64,000 bases of DNA. Origin: Pseudomonadales bacterium (GTDB taxonomy: Bacteria > Pseudomonadota > Gammaproteobacteria > Pseudomonadales > Azotimanducaceae). This document shows, one piece after another, positions 56,777-64,000 of this stretch. Both the position numbers and the translations under genes were made by a program. The first letter of the stretch is position 1. Every line of letters begins with the position of its first letter. The stretch is from assembly GCA_022827245.1 (NCBI GenBank), contig JAJDTI010000138.1:1-64000 (forward strand), read 5' to 3'. The notes below the pieces were generated by a model. It was not told the origin of the DNA. It did not search any database and worked only from the letters and a program-made list of their open reading frames with translations.

Positions 56777-57952
56777 GTGATTCCGCGTACCGTCCACGTC
56801 GGCGCCGTTCTGGATCGACTTCGCTCGTTTCCGGTCGTTGCGATTCTCGGACCGCGCCAGATCGGGAAGACGACGCTGGCGGGACAGGTCGCCAGAAGTT
56901 ACGCCGGCGCCGCGCACCGGCTGGATCTGGAAGATCCCGCGGATCTGAACCGGTTGATGGGCGACCCCGGGCTCGTTCTGGAGCCATTGACCGGGCTGGT
57001 GGTGATCGACGAGATCCAGCGCCGCCCGGACCTTTTCCCGCTCCTGCGCGTACTCGCGGATCGGCGCCCGTTGCCGGCTCGCTTCCTGGTTCTTGGCAGC
57101 GCCTCGCCGGATCTGCTGCGACAGTCTTCGGAGACGCTCGCAGGCCGCATTGTCTATCACGAACTCGGGGGGCTCGGGTTGCACGAGGTGGGACTTCACC
57201 GGCTCACGCGGCGCTGGTTGCGTGGAGGGTTTCCACGCGCATGGTTGGCGCGTTCCAACGGGGCTGCCACCGTCTGGCTTGAGAGTTTCGTCAGGACGTT
57301 CCTGGAACGCGACCTGCCGCAACTCGGGGTCCGCGTGCCAGGGCCGACGTTGCGGCGCTTCTGGACCATGATGGCCCACTGGCACGGCCAGGTCTGGAAG
57401 GCATCGGAGTTCGGGCGCTCGTTCGGCGTGGCCGACACGACGGTGCGCCGCTACCTGGACATCCTGACGGGCGGGCTGGTGATTCGGCAACTGCAACCCT
57501 GGCATGCGAACGTGGCGAAACGCCAGGTCAAGGCACCCAAGATCTATCTGCGGGACACGGGGGTCCTCCACGTGCTGCTGGGCATCGACGACATGCGCTC
57601 CCTCGACGCGCACCCGAAGTCGGGCGCCTCCTGGGAGGGCTTCATCCTGGAGACCGTTGTCGACAGGCTTGGTCTTCCAGATGAGGACATGCACTTCTGG
57701 GCGACGCATTCCGGGGCGGAGCTCGACCTCGTGTTTGGACGAGGCCAGCGCAGGATCGGGGTGGAGATCAAGCGGACCACGACGCCAAAGGTCACGCGGT
57801 CGATGCGAACGGCCCTGGAGGATCTCGATCTGCGCGAGTTGGTCGTGATCCACGCCGGAAAAGGCTCCTACCCGTTGGGTTCGAGGATTCGGGCCGTGTC
57901 CGCCAGCCGTCTGCACGACGACCTCGGCCTGGGTCGCTGGCCACGGCTGTAG
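56777..57952 (+). CDS. ATP-binding protein of the AAA_14/DUF4143 family
   Basis: A 391-residue protein. Walker A is GPRQIGKT at 25-32 and Walker B is LVVIDE with D78-E79. FLVLGSASPDLLRQSSETLAGR is the sensor region. A winged-helix segment (FGRSFGVADTTVRRYLDILTGG, core VADTTVRRYLDIL) and the C-terminal DUF4143 domain, with nuclease-like HSGAELDLVF and GVEIKRT, complete the layout. Its role in bacteria is not known; such genes are mobile and patchy. GTG 56777 starts VIPRTVHV as in relatives. A palindrome directly precedes it. Confidence 0.86.
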   Translation: MIPRTVHVGAVLDRLRSFPVVAILGPRQIGKTTLAGQVARSYAGAAHRLDLEDPADLNRLMGDPGLVLEPLTGLVVIDEIQRRPDLFPLLRVLADRRPLPARFLVLGSASPDLLRQSSETLAGRIVYHELGGLGLHEVGLHRLTRRWLRGGFPRAWLARSNGAATVWLESFVRTFLERDLPQLGVRVPGPTLRRFWTMMAHWHGQVWKASEFGRSFGVADTTVRRYLDILTGGLVIRQLQPWHANVAKRQVKAPKIYLRDTGVLHVLLGIDDMRSLDAHPKSGASWEGFILETVVDRLGLPDEDMHFWATHSGAELDLVFGRGQRRIGVEIKRTTTPKVTRSMRTALEDLDLRELVVIHAGKGSYPLGSRIRAVSASRLHDDLGLGRWPRL

Positions 57953-57978
57953 CCGGCCGGAAGCCACATCCGAGCGTA

Positions 57979-57984
57979 TACAAT
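57979..57984 (+). promoter_or_regulatory. Candidate -10 element (TACAAT) before acyl-CoA dehydrogenase
   Basis: GTATACAAT in GC-rich sequence, 28 bases before the ATG at 58012, with GGGGGGAA as ribosome site. The same GATACAAT/TATACAAT-GC pattern precedes the Rieske gene. No -35 is evident. Confidence 0.4.
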
Positions 57985-58011
57985 GCCGGGGACTTCCAGG
58001 GGGGAACCGCC

Positions 58012-59211
58012 ATGCTGAACCTGTCGATCCCGGACAGCGTCGCGCCGCTGCGCGCCCAGGTCCTCGAGTTCATCGAGAAGGAGATCTACCCGATCGAGAA
58101 CGACTTGTACGAGGAGACGCCGGAGCGGCGGCGCAGCCTGACGCGGGGCCTGATGGACAAGGCGAAGGCCGACGGGCTGTGGGCGCTCGGCCACCCGGAG
58201 GAGATCGGCGGGGGCGGACTGCCCTTCATGGACTACGTCTTCGTGAACGAGGTCATCGGCCGTTCGCCCATGGCCACGGTGGCGCTCGGCACGCACTCGC
58301 TGCAGGACTCGATCATGCTCCACATGTACGCGAGCGACGAGTGGCGGGAGAAATACCTGGCGCCCCTGGTGGCCGGCGAGGTGTTCCCGAGCTTCGGCAT
58401 GACCGAGCCGGACGTTGCGAGTTCGGACCCGACGCAACTGCAGACCCGCGCGGAACTCGACGGGGACGAGTGGGTCATCAACGGCCGCAAGTGGTTCACT
58501 TCCGGCGCGGGCAGCGCCGCCTACACCACCGCCATGGTGCGCACGGAGCCGGATGACACGCCGGCGCACTCCGCTTTCTCGATGATCGTCGTGCCGACGG
58601 ACACGCCGGGCTACGACATCGTTCGCGACGTCAGGGTGATGGGCCAGTACGACGGCCACTACGAGGTCGCCTACAACGACGTCCGCGTGCCGAAGGACAA
58701 CCTGCTCGGCCCGCGCGGGCAGGGGTTCAAGATCGCCCAGCACCGGCTCGGGCCGGGCCGCATCTTCCACTGCATGCGCTGGCTCGGCCAGGCGCAGCGC
58801 GCCTTCGACCTGATGTGCGAGCGGGCCAACACGCGGGTCGCCTTCGGCAAGACCCTCGGCCAGCACCAGCAGATCCAGAAGTTCATCTTCGACACGGCCT
58901 GCGAGATCCAGGCGAGCCGCCTGCTGACGCTGCACGCGGCGCAGAAGATCGACCAGGGCGACGAGGCGCGGGTGGAGATCGGACTGATCAAGGTGTACGG
59001 CGCGACGATGCTGCACAACGCCATCGACCGCGCGATCCAGGTGCACGGCGCCAAGGGGGTCACGGAGGACACGCCGCTCGAGCGGATGTACCGCCATGCG
59101 CGTTTCGCGCGCATCTACGACGGCGCCGACGAGGTGCACGTGCAGACCACGGCGCGGCGTATCCTGCGCTTCTACGGGGAGGGGGGCAGCTTCGACTTCG
59201 GGACGCGCTGA
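58012..59211 (+). CDS. Acyl-CoA dehydrogenase family protein (ACAD10/11-like)
   Basis: A 399-residue flavoprotein. FGMTEPDVASSDPTQLQT is the FAD-binding signature, followed by GRKWFTSGAGSAA, and the C-terminal ARFARIYDGADEVHVQTTAR. The YxGxxE-type end with DEVH rather than SEI is that of the ACAD10/11-like branch, which may act on long or 4-hydroxy acyl-CoAs. It would introduce a 2,3-double bond in acyl-CoA. The hydrolase gene follows after 4 bases. Confidence 0.9.
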   Translation: MLNLSIPDSVAPLRAQVLEFIEKEIYPIENDLYEETPERRRSLTRGLMDKAKADGLWALGHPEEIGGGGLPFMDYVFVNEVIGRSPMATVALGTHSLQDSIMLHMYASDEWREKYLAPLVAGEVFPSFGMTEPDVASSDPTQLQTRAELDGDEWVINGRKWFTSGAGSAAYTTAMVRTEPDDTPAHSAFSMIVVPTDTPGYDIVRDVRVMGQYDGHYEVAYNDVRVPKDNLLGPRGQGFKIAQHRLGPGRIFHCMRWLGQAQRAFDLMCERANTRVAFGKTLGQHQQIQKFIFDTACEIQASRLLTLHAAQKIDQGDEARVEIGLIKVYGATMLHNAIDRAIQVHGAKGVTEDTPLERMYRHARFARIYDGADEVHVQTTARRILRFYGEGGSFDFGTR

Positions 59212-59215
59212 TCCG

Positions 59216-59923
59216 ATGAGCTGGGGAGCGGAACGCGCCGCCAAAGGCGTGGTGGAACGGGACTTCGCGGTCGAGGCGGACAGCGGTCGTGTCCCGGGCG
59301 TGTTCTGGAGGCCGGACGGGGCGGATGCGCTCCGGGGGCTCGTGATGCTCGGTCATGGAGGCGGCGCCGACAAGCGCGCCCCCTACCTGCTGGCGGTCGC
59401 CCGGTGGCTCGTGCGCGACCACGGTATCGGCGCTTTCGCGATCGACGGTCCGGGCCACGGAGAACGTCTCGCGCAGGGCCAGGAAGTCGACTTCGAGGCG
59501 GCGTGGGGTTCGCCGGAGGCGACGGACAGCGTCATCGCGGACTGGCGTAGCGCGCTCGACTTCGTCCGCGCCTCCGCGGGAGACGCACCGCTCGGCTACT
59601 GGGGGCTGTCCATGGGCACGATGATGGGCCTGCCCCTCGTCGCGGCGCTGGACGAGGTCCGGGTCGCCCTGCTCGGCTTGATGGGGCTCTGGGGCCCGAA
59701 TGCGGATCGCCTGGCCGCCGACGCGCCGCGCCTGCGGTGCCCCGTGCGCTTCCTCGTGCAGTGGGACGACGAGATCGTGCCGCGGGACCGGGCGCTCGAA
59801 CTGTTCACGCGCATCGGTAGCGCGGAGAAGACGCTGCACGGCAATCCCGGCCTGCACGTCGAGGTGCCGCCGCGGGAGATGCGCGACTCCACGGTGTTCC
59901 TCGCGCGGCACCTCCGGTCGTGA
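59216..59923 (+). CDS. Alpha/beta hydrolase (dienelactone hydrolase-like)
   Basis: A 235-residue serine hydrolase. The nucleophile elbow is GLSMG, the acid lies in WDDEIV and the histidine in NPGLHVEVP. IDGPGHGERLAQGQE provides the oxyanion side. It would cleave an ester or thioester in the cytoplasm. ATG 59216 is 4 bases after the acyl-CoA dehydrogenase stop, so both may act on the same acyl chain. Confidence 0.78.
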   Translation: MSWGAERAAKGVVERDFAVEADSGRVPGVFWRPDGADALRGLVMLGHGGGADKRAPYLLAVARWLVRDHGIGAFAIDGPGHGERLAQGQEVDFEAAWGSPEATDSVIADWRSALDFVRASAGDAPLGYWGLSMGTMMGLPLVAALDEVRVALLGLMGLWGPNADRLAADAPRLRCPVRFLVQWDDEIVPRDRALELFTRIGSAEKTLHGNPGLHVEVPPREMRDSTVFLARHLRS

Positions 59924-59949
59924 CGGCCTGAACCTCCGGAGACGGTTGC

Positions 59950-61560
59950 GTGGCTGAACGACTCCTGGAAGTCCGCGACCTGCACGTCCACTTCGGCGAC
60001 GTCGCCGCCGTACGGGGAGTGTCCTTCGGCATCGAGGCGGGCGAGACCGTCGCCCTCGTCGGCGAGTCCGGTTCCGGCAAGTCCGTCACGGCGCTCTCGA
60101 TCCTCCAACTGCTGCCGTATCCGCTCGCGAGCCACCCCGCCGGCAGCGCCCTCGTTCACGGGGAGGAAATGATCGGCGCGGACCGGGCCAGGCTGCTGGA
60201 CGTGCGGGGCGGCAAGGTCAGCATGGTCTTCCAGGAACCGATGACCTCGCTCAACCCGCTGCACACGATCGCCAAGCAGGTGGGCGAGTCCCTTGTCGTG
60301 CACAAGCGGCTCAATCCGAAGCAGGCGCGCGCCCGGACCCTGGAGCTGCTCGAGCACGTGGGGCTGCAGGACGCGGAGGCGCGTCTCGGCGCGTATCCCC
60401 ACGAGCTGTCCGGCGGCCAGCGGCAGCGGGTCATGATCGCGATGGCGCTGGCGAACGAGCCGGACCTCCTGATCGCGGACGAGCCGACCACGGCGCTGGA
60501 CGTCACCATCCAGGCGCAGATCCTCAAGCTCCTGAAGGAACTGCAGCGCGAAATGGGCATGGCGATGCTCCTCATCACGCACGACCTCGGCATCGTGCGC
60601 ACGATGGCGGACCGCGTGTGCGTGATGACCGACGGCGAGATCGTCGAGACGGGACGCACCGAGCGGATCTTCCAGACCCCCGGCCATCCCTACACGCAGC
60701 ACCTGCTGGCGGCGGAGCCCAAGGGCGACCCGGCGCACGACGATCCCACCGCGCCGGTTGTCGCGTCCGCCGAGGGGCTCACCGTGCGCTACGCGATCGG
60801 CAAGGGCTGGTTCGGCGGCAAGCGCTACTTCACCGCGGTGCGCGATGTCGCGGTGACGGTGCGCGCCGGACAGACCGTGGGCGTGGTCGGCGAATCGGGC
60901 TCCGGCAAGACCACGCTCGGGCTCGCCATGCTGCGGCTGATCGCGGGGGAGGGCGGCATCCATTTCGACGGGCGCGACATCGGCGCCATGAAGCGTCGCG
61001 CCCTGATCGGCCTGCGCAAGGACATGCAGATCGTGTTCCAGGACCCGTACGGTTCCCTGTCGCCCCGGATGACGGTGCAGCACATCATCGAGGAGGGGTT
61101 GCGGGTACACCAGCGGGAGGTGTCGGCCGCCGACCGGCGGACGCGGGTGGCGGAGGTGATGACCGAGGTCGGGCTCGAGCCCGCGCACATGGACCGCTAC
61201 CCCCACGAGTTTTCGGGCGGCCAGCGGCAGCGCATCTCCATCGCTCGGGCGATGGTCCTGAAGCCGCGCTTCCTCGTGCTCGACGAACCCACCTCGGCGC
61301 TCGACATGTCGGTCCAGGCGCAGATCGTCGACCTGCTGCGCGACCTGCAGAAGGCGCACGACCTCGGGTACCTGTTCGTGAGCCACGACCTCAAGGTGGT
61401 CCGCGCCCTGGCCAACTGGATCATCGTCATGCGCGACGGCGTGATCGTCGAGCAGGGACCGGCCGACGAGGTGTTCGACCACCCGCGCAGCGCCTACGCG
61501 AAAGCGCTGTTCGCGGCGGCGCTCGACATGGCCGTGGACGAGGAAGCCGTTCGGCAGTAG
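59950..61560 (+). CDS. Fused double ABC ATPase of oligopeptide type (YejF/DppDF-like)
   Basis: A 536-residue protein with two complete ABC cassettes. Walker A GESGSGKSV and GESGSGKTT, signatures LSGGQRQR and FSGGQRQR, and Walker B LLIADEP and LVLDEP are visible. Length and layout match YejF-type fused ATPases that energise dipeptide or microcin C importers. No permease or binding-protein gene of this class is in the window, so partners must be elsewhere. Start GTG 59950. The symporter follows after 6 bases. Confidence 0.88.
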   Translation: MAERLLEVRDLHVHFGDVAAVRGVSFGIEAGETVALVGESGSGKSVTALSILQLLPYPLASHPAGSALVHGEEMIGADRARLLDVRGGKVSMVFQEPMTSLNPLHTIAKQVGESLVVHKRLNPKQARARTLELLEHVGLQDAEARLGAYPHELSGGQRQRVMIAMALANEPDLLIADEPTTALDVTIQAQILKLLKELQREMGMAMLLITHDLGIVRTMADRVCVMTDGEIVETGRTERIFQTPGHPYTQHLLAAEPKGDPAHDDPTAPVVASAEGLTVRYAIGKGWFGGKRYFTAVRDVAVTVRAGQTVGVVGESGSGKTTLGLAMLRLIAGEGGIHFDGRDIGAMKRRALIGLRKDMQIVFQDPYGSLSPRMTVQHIIEEGLRVHQREVSAADRRTRVAEVMTEVGLEPAHMDRYPHEFSGGQRQRISIARAMVLKPRFLVLDEPTSALDMSVQAQIVDLLRDLQKAHDLGYLFVSHDLKVVRALANWIIVMRDGVIVEQGPADEVFDHPRSAYAKALFAAALDMAVDEEAVRQ

Positions 61561-61566
61561 TCGTTC

Positions 61567-63246
61567 ATGGACTCCGTCGGACGGTTCCTGGACGTGCTGG
61601 ACGGCCATCTCGGCGCCGCGGTCTGGTTCCCTTACGTCCTGCTCGGCGTGGGCGTGTTCTTCACGATCTACCTGGGCGTCCCCCAGGTGCGTTACTTCGC
61701 GCGGGCCTGGGGCGTGCTCTTCGGGCGCCACAGCCGCTCGGACGCCGAGGGCGACACGTCCCACTTCCAGGCGCTGTCGACGGCGCTCTCGGGCACGGTC
61801 GGAACGGGCAACCTTGGGGGTGTGGCGCTCGCCATCTTTCTCGGCGGTCCGGCGGCGCTCTTCTGGATGTGGGCGACCGCGTTCGTCGGCATGACGACGA
61901 AGTTCGTCGAAGTGACCATCTCGCACAAGTACCGCGTGAAGGACGACCAGGGCCGGATCGCGGGCGGGCCGATGTACTTCATGGAGCGGGGGCTGCCGAA
62001 GCTCCGGCTCGGCGGACGTTCGTGGCACGTGGGGAAGTGGCTCGCCGTGTTCTTCGCCGCGGCGACCGTGCTGAGCTCCGTGGGCTCCGGGAACATGCCC
62101 CAGAGCAACAACATGGCGTCGGGCCTCGAAACCTCCTTCGGCATCCCGTCGTGGGTGTCGGGGCTGGCGCTCGCCACGCTGATGTTCCTCGTCATCGTCG
62201 GAGGCATCCGGCGCATCGCGGCGGTGGCCGGGACCGTGGTGCCGTTCATGGGCGTGCTGTACGCGATCGGCGCGCTGGCCGTGGTCATCTCGAACCACGA
62301 GGCGGCATTGCCGTCGTTGCTTTCCGTGTTCCGCGACGCCTTCACGGGCAGCGCCGCCAGCGGGGGCTTCCTGGGGGCGACGTTCGCCTACGCCTTCAAC
62401 CGCGGGGTGAACCGGGGCCTGTTCTCGAACGAGGCCGGACAGGGCTCCGCCCCGATCGCGCACGCGGCGGCGCGGGCCGACGAACCGGTGTCCGAAGGCA
62501 TGGTGTCGATCCTCGAGCCGTTCATAGACACGCTGGTCATCTGCTCGCTGACCGGACTGGTGATCCTGTGCAGCGGCGTGTGGGCGGAGAAGTTCGAGAC
62601 GGACTTCCAGGCGGCGGACACGGAATTCGTCGAGGGCGTCTACACCGACACGGAACCCGCGGACGTGACGGCCCTGTTCGGCTACCTGAACGGGCTGGAC
62701 GCGGGCGTTCGGGCCGCGAGCGGGAGCTACCGGGTCGAAGCCGGACGGCTGGCGGGCGCCGGCGTCACGGTGCTGCACAACCGGTCCGTCGCCGAGGACG
62801 TGCGCTTCCTGGCCGACGGGGAGCCGTACACCGGCATCATCCGGATCGAGGACGGCGACCTCGCGACGGACGTGTCCCTGCACGGACGGTCGCTCCTGCA
62901 CTCGGTACCGCTGACCGCGGAGGCCTTCAAGCGTTCGTTCCTGGGCGACTACGGCCAGTACGCCGTGACCGTCGGCCTCGTGCTGTTCGCCTTCACGACG
63001 GCGGTCGCCTGGTCCTACTACGGCGACCGGGCGATGACCTACCTCTTCGGGACCGCGTCCGTGCTGCCCTACCGCCTGGTGTACGTGGCCGCGTTCTTCC
63101 TCGCGGCCGTGATGGACACCTCGCTGGTCTGGAAGCTGTCGGCCGTCACGCTCGCGCTCATGGCGCTGCCGAACCTGCTCGGTATCGTACTGCTGCGGCG
63201 GGAGATGAAGGAGGCGATCGCGGCGTACTGGGAGCGGTTCCGATGA
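61567..63246 (+). CDS. Alanine/glycine:cation symporter (AgcS family) with inserted soluble segment
   Basis: A 559-residue transporter. [27 protein letters not shown] and [21 protein letters not shown] are AgcS hallmarks; about eleven helices. Most AgcS proteins have 440-480 residues. Here about 110 polar residues (approximately 350-465) lie between two helices, after CSGVWAEKF and before the helix [12 protein letters not shown], with no recognised fold. It should import alanine or glycine with sodium. The gene ends where the degraded RES toxin fragment begins on the other strand. Confidence 0.88.
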   Translation: MDSVGRFLDVLDGHLGAAVWFPYVLLGVGVFFTIYLGVPQVRYFARAWGVLFGRHSRSDAEGDTSHFQALSTALSGTVGTGNLGGVALAIFLGGPAALFWMWATAFVGMTTKFVEVTISHKYRVKDDQGRIAGGPMYFMERGLPKLRLGGRSWHVGKWLAVFFAAATVLSSVGSGNMPQSNNMASGLETSFGIPSWVSGLALATLMFLVIVGGIRRIAAVAGTVVPFMGVLYAIGALAVVISNHEAALPSLLSVFRDAFTGSAASGGFLGATFAYAFNRGVNRGLFSNEAGQGSAPIAHAAARADEPVSEGMVSILEPFIDTLVICSLTGLVILCSGVWAEKFETDFQAADTEFVEGVYTDTEPADVTALFGYLNGLDAGVRAASGSYRVEAGRLAGAGVTVLHNRSVAEDVRFLADGEPYTGIIRIEDGDLATDVSLHGRSLLHSVPLTAEAFKRSFLGDYGQYAVTVGLVLFAFTTAVAWSYYGDRAMTYLFGTASVLPYRLVYVAAFFLAAVMDTSLVWKLSAVTLALMALPNLLGIVLLRREMKEAIAAYWERFR

Positions 63247-63271
63247 CGGCCGGTGTCGGCACATCAATGCC

Positions 63272-63436
63272 TATCTCCTCGTTGAGATACAGGACCGGAA
63301 AGCTCCGCGGCGGGTTCCACCGGCCCCCATGCCGCTCCGCGAAGCGGGGATCGAGCGGATCACGCCATGCGGGATCGGCGATTCGCCACCAGACGTGACC
63401 GTCGGGAATCCGTTCCGCCAGGAGCCGTCTGGTCAG
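63272..63436 (-). pseudogene. Truncated RES-domain toxin fragment
   Basis: The frame from CTG 63436 codes about 55 residues of a RES N-terminus: LLAERIPDGHVWWRIADPAW, GGRWNPPRSFPVLYLNEE. Similarity ends at about 63272, and the frame then runs antisense into agcS, so the Glu and Ser of the active site are missing. The overlap with the antitoxin stop has the usual geometry (CTGA), but the start is CTG rather than ATG or GTG. This is a remnant of a second RES/Xre pair. Confidence 0.75.
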
Positions 63437-63882
63437 GGCGGGACGCGCTCGAACGCGAACATGTCGCGGCAGGCGGCGAGCAGCGTCGGCGTGTCGCCAC
63501 GCGTCAGCAGGTCCGTGAGGGAGACGCCCCCGAGGGCAGGCACGGGCCGCCGCACCACCGCGGGTATCCGGTCGCGCTTCAGGTAGTGCTGGAGCAGGTC
63601 GGTGGCGGCTGCGAGATCGGCCAGGGCGCCGGCCCGGTGGACCGGTGGACCGTGACGCAGCCACTTGGCCAATGCCTGGCGGCTGACGCCGAAGAGCCGT
63701 GCGGCTTCGGCCTGGCTCCAGCCCCATACCTGCATGGTCCGCAGAAGTGACCGGGCCGACCGGTGACGATCCACGCCCTCCACGAACGCGTCGAGCCAAT
63801 CCGTTTCGTGGGCGTGGGCGGCGACCACCTGCCGCGCGGCCTCCTGCGGGCCCAATGCCGAGATGTCGGTTGCCGTGGCCAT
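63433..63882 (-). CDS. Xre-family antitoxin of a degraded RES/Xre pair
   Basis: A 149-residue protein. The helix-turn-helix is around GWSQAEAARLFGVSRQALAKWL (core SQAEAARLFGVSRQALA, residues about 55-73). The C-terminal half contains GGVSLTDLLTRGDTPTLLAACRDMF, with the GDTPTLLAA element in the role of the toxin-binding end. The gene is intact although the toxin is cut. ATG 63882 is preceded by direct repeats that may be its own operator. Confidence 0.8.
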   Translation of the reverse strand: MATATDISALGPQEAARQVVAAHAHETDWLDAFVEGVDRHRSARSLLRTMQVWGWSQAEAARLFGVSRQALAKWLRHGPPVHRAGALADLAAATDLLQHYLKRDRIPAVVRRPVPALGGVSLTDLLTRGDTPTLLAACRDMFAFERVPP

Positions 63883-63890
63883 CTCATGCG

Positions 63891-63920
63891 CAACCGTATG
63901 TCAACTGACAACCATATGTC
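63891..63920 (-). promoter_or_regulatory. Direct-repeat operator candidate of the second Xre antitoxin
   Basis: On the plus strand CAACCGTATGTC (63891-63902) and CAACCATATGTC (63909-63920) match at 11 of 12 bases with an 18-base period. They end 8 bases before the antitoxin start. TTGACA on the minus strand overlaps the inner copy and could be a -35 element. Confidence 0.5.
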
Positions 63921-64000
63921 GACGCGTGTGGGGCGAGGATTCGGGTTAGCGCCACCAAAGGCATCGCCCTGGCGGGCGGTGAGTCTTCTTGGGAGGGGCA

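Noticed and set aside
59596-63267. A 1223-codon open frame on the minus strand
   Set aside because: Antisense to the hydrolase, the fused ABC ATPase and agcS; composition is that of a GC shadow with no domain.

Overview
The window reads as one chromosomal stretch of a very GC-rich gammaproteobacterium. The evidence is gene order: ssb divergent from uvrA; proA-nadD-rsfS-rlmH-mrdA-rodA-mltB-rlpA-dacA-lipB; hemA-prfA-prmC-moeB divergent from lolB; and tRNA-Gln-prs-rplY-pth-ychF are classical gammaproteobacterial neighbourhoods. Fur is of the Pseudomonas type. Sampled lines are near 70% G+C. Translation starts are often GTG or TTG, and adjacent genes commonly share a 4-base stop/start overlap. 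No rRNA, CRISPR array, integrase or insertion sequence was seen. The genus cannot be named from sequence alone.

Layout. 0.3-9.2 kb: tRNA-Gly, an MFS carrier, an HtrA protease, an alcohol dehydrogenase, folK, a secreted P1-nuclease/phospholipase-C-like protein, a flavin oxidoreductase, a queuosine-precursor transporter, an SDR, a PTPS-III-like pterin enzyme and a HAD hydrolase. 9.3-13.1 kb: accessory block with a lower-GC three-gene RES/Xre toxin-antitoxin operon, a bacterial cereblon-type CULT protein, and a ferredoxin-reductase-like flavoprotein gene broken by an in-frame TAG. 13.3-17.6 kb: RND efflux adaptor and pump. 17.6-44.7 kb: core genome (DNA repair, proline and NAD synthesis, ribosome maturation, cell elongation and peptidoglycan, lipoylation, haem, release factor, PRPP, L25, Pth, YchF, ATP-grasp, FeoAB). 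44.7-45.1 kb: fur. 45.3-56.7 kb: a mostly co-directional accessory cluster: Rieske oxygenase, polyamine-type ABC importer, a GPP34 (GOLPH3-like) domain fused to a cytochrome P450, TolC-type and HlyD-type export parts, and a TauD-type dioxygenase. 56.7-64 kb: AAA ATPase behind a perfect palindrome, acyl-CoA dehydrogenase, alpha/beta hydrolase, fused oligopeptide ABC ATPase, alanine:sodium symporter, and a second RES/Xre locus whose toxin is a fragment.

How genes work together. The nadD-lipB block couples NAD synthesis and ribosome assembly factors to the elongation machinery (PBP2, RodA) and wall trimming (MltB, RlpA, PBP5). fur-feoA-feoB is an iron-uptake unit with a Fur box before feoA. The 45-57 kb cluster combines three iron oxygenases with an importer and export parts, which suggests uptake, oxidative modification and export of a small molecule; its chemistry is unknown. 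The items most worth following are the GPP34-P450 fusion and its operon, the cereblon homologue, the three-gene RES/Xre operon and the PTPS-III-like enzyme.
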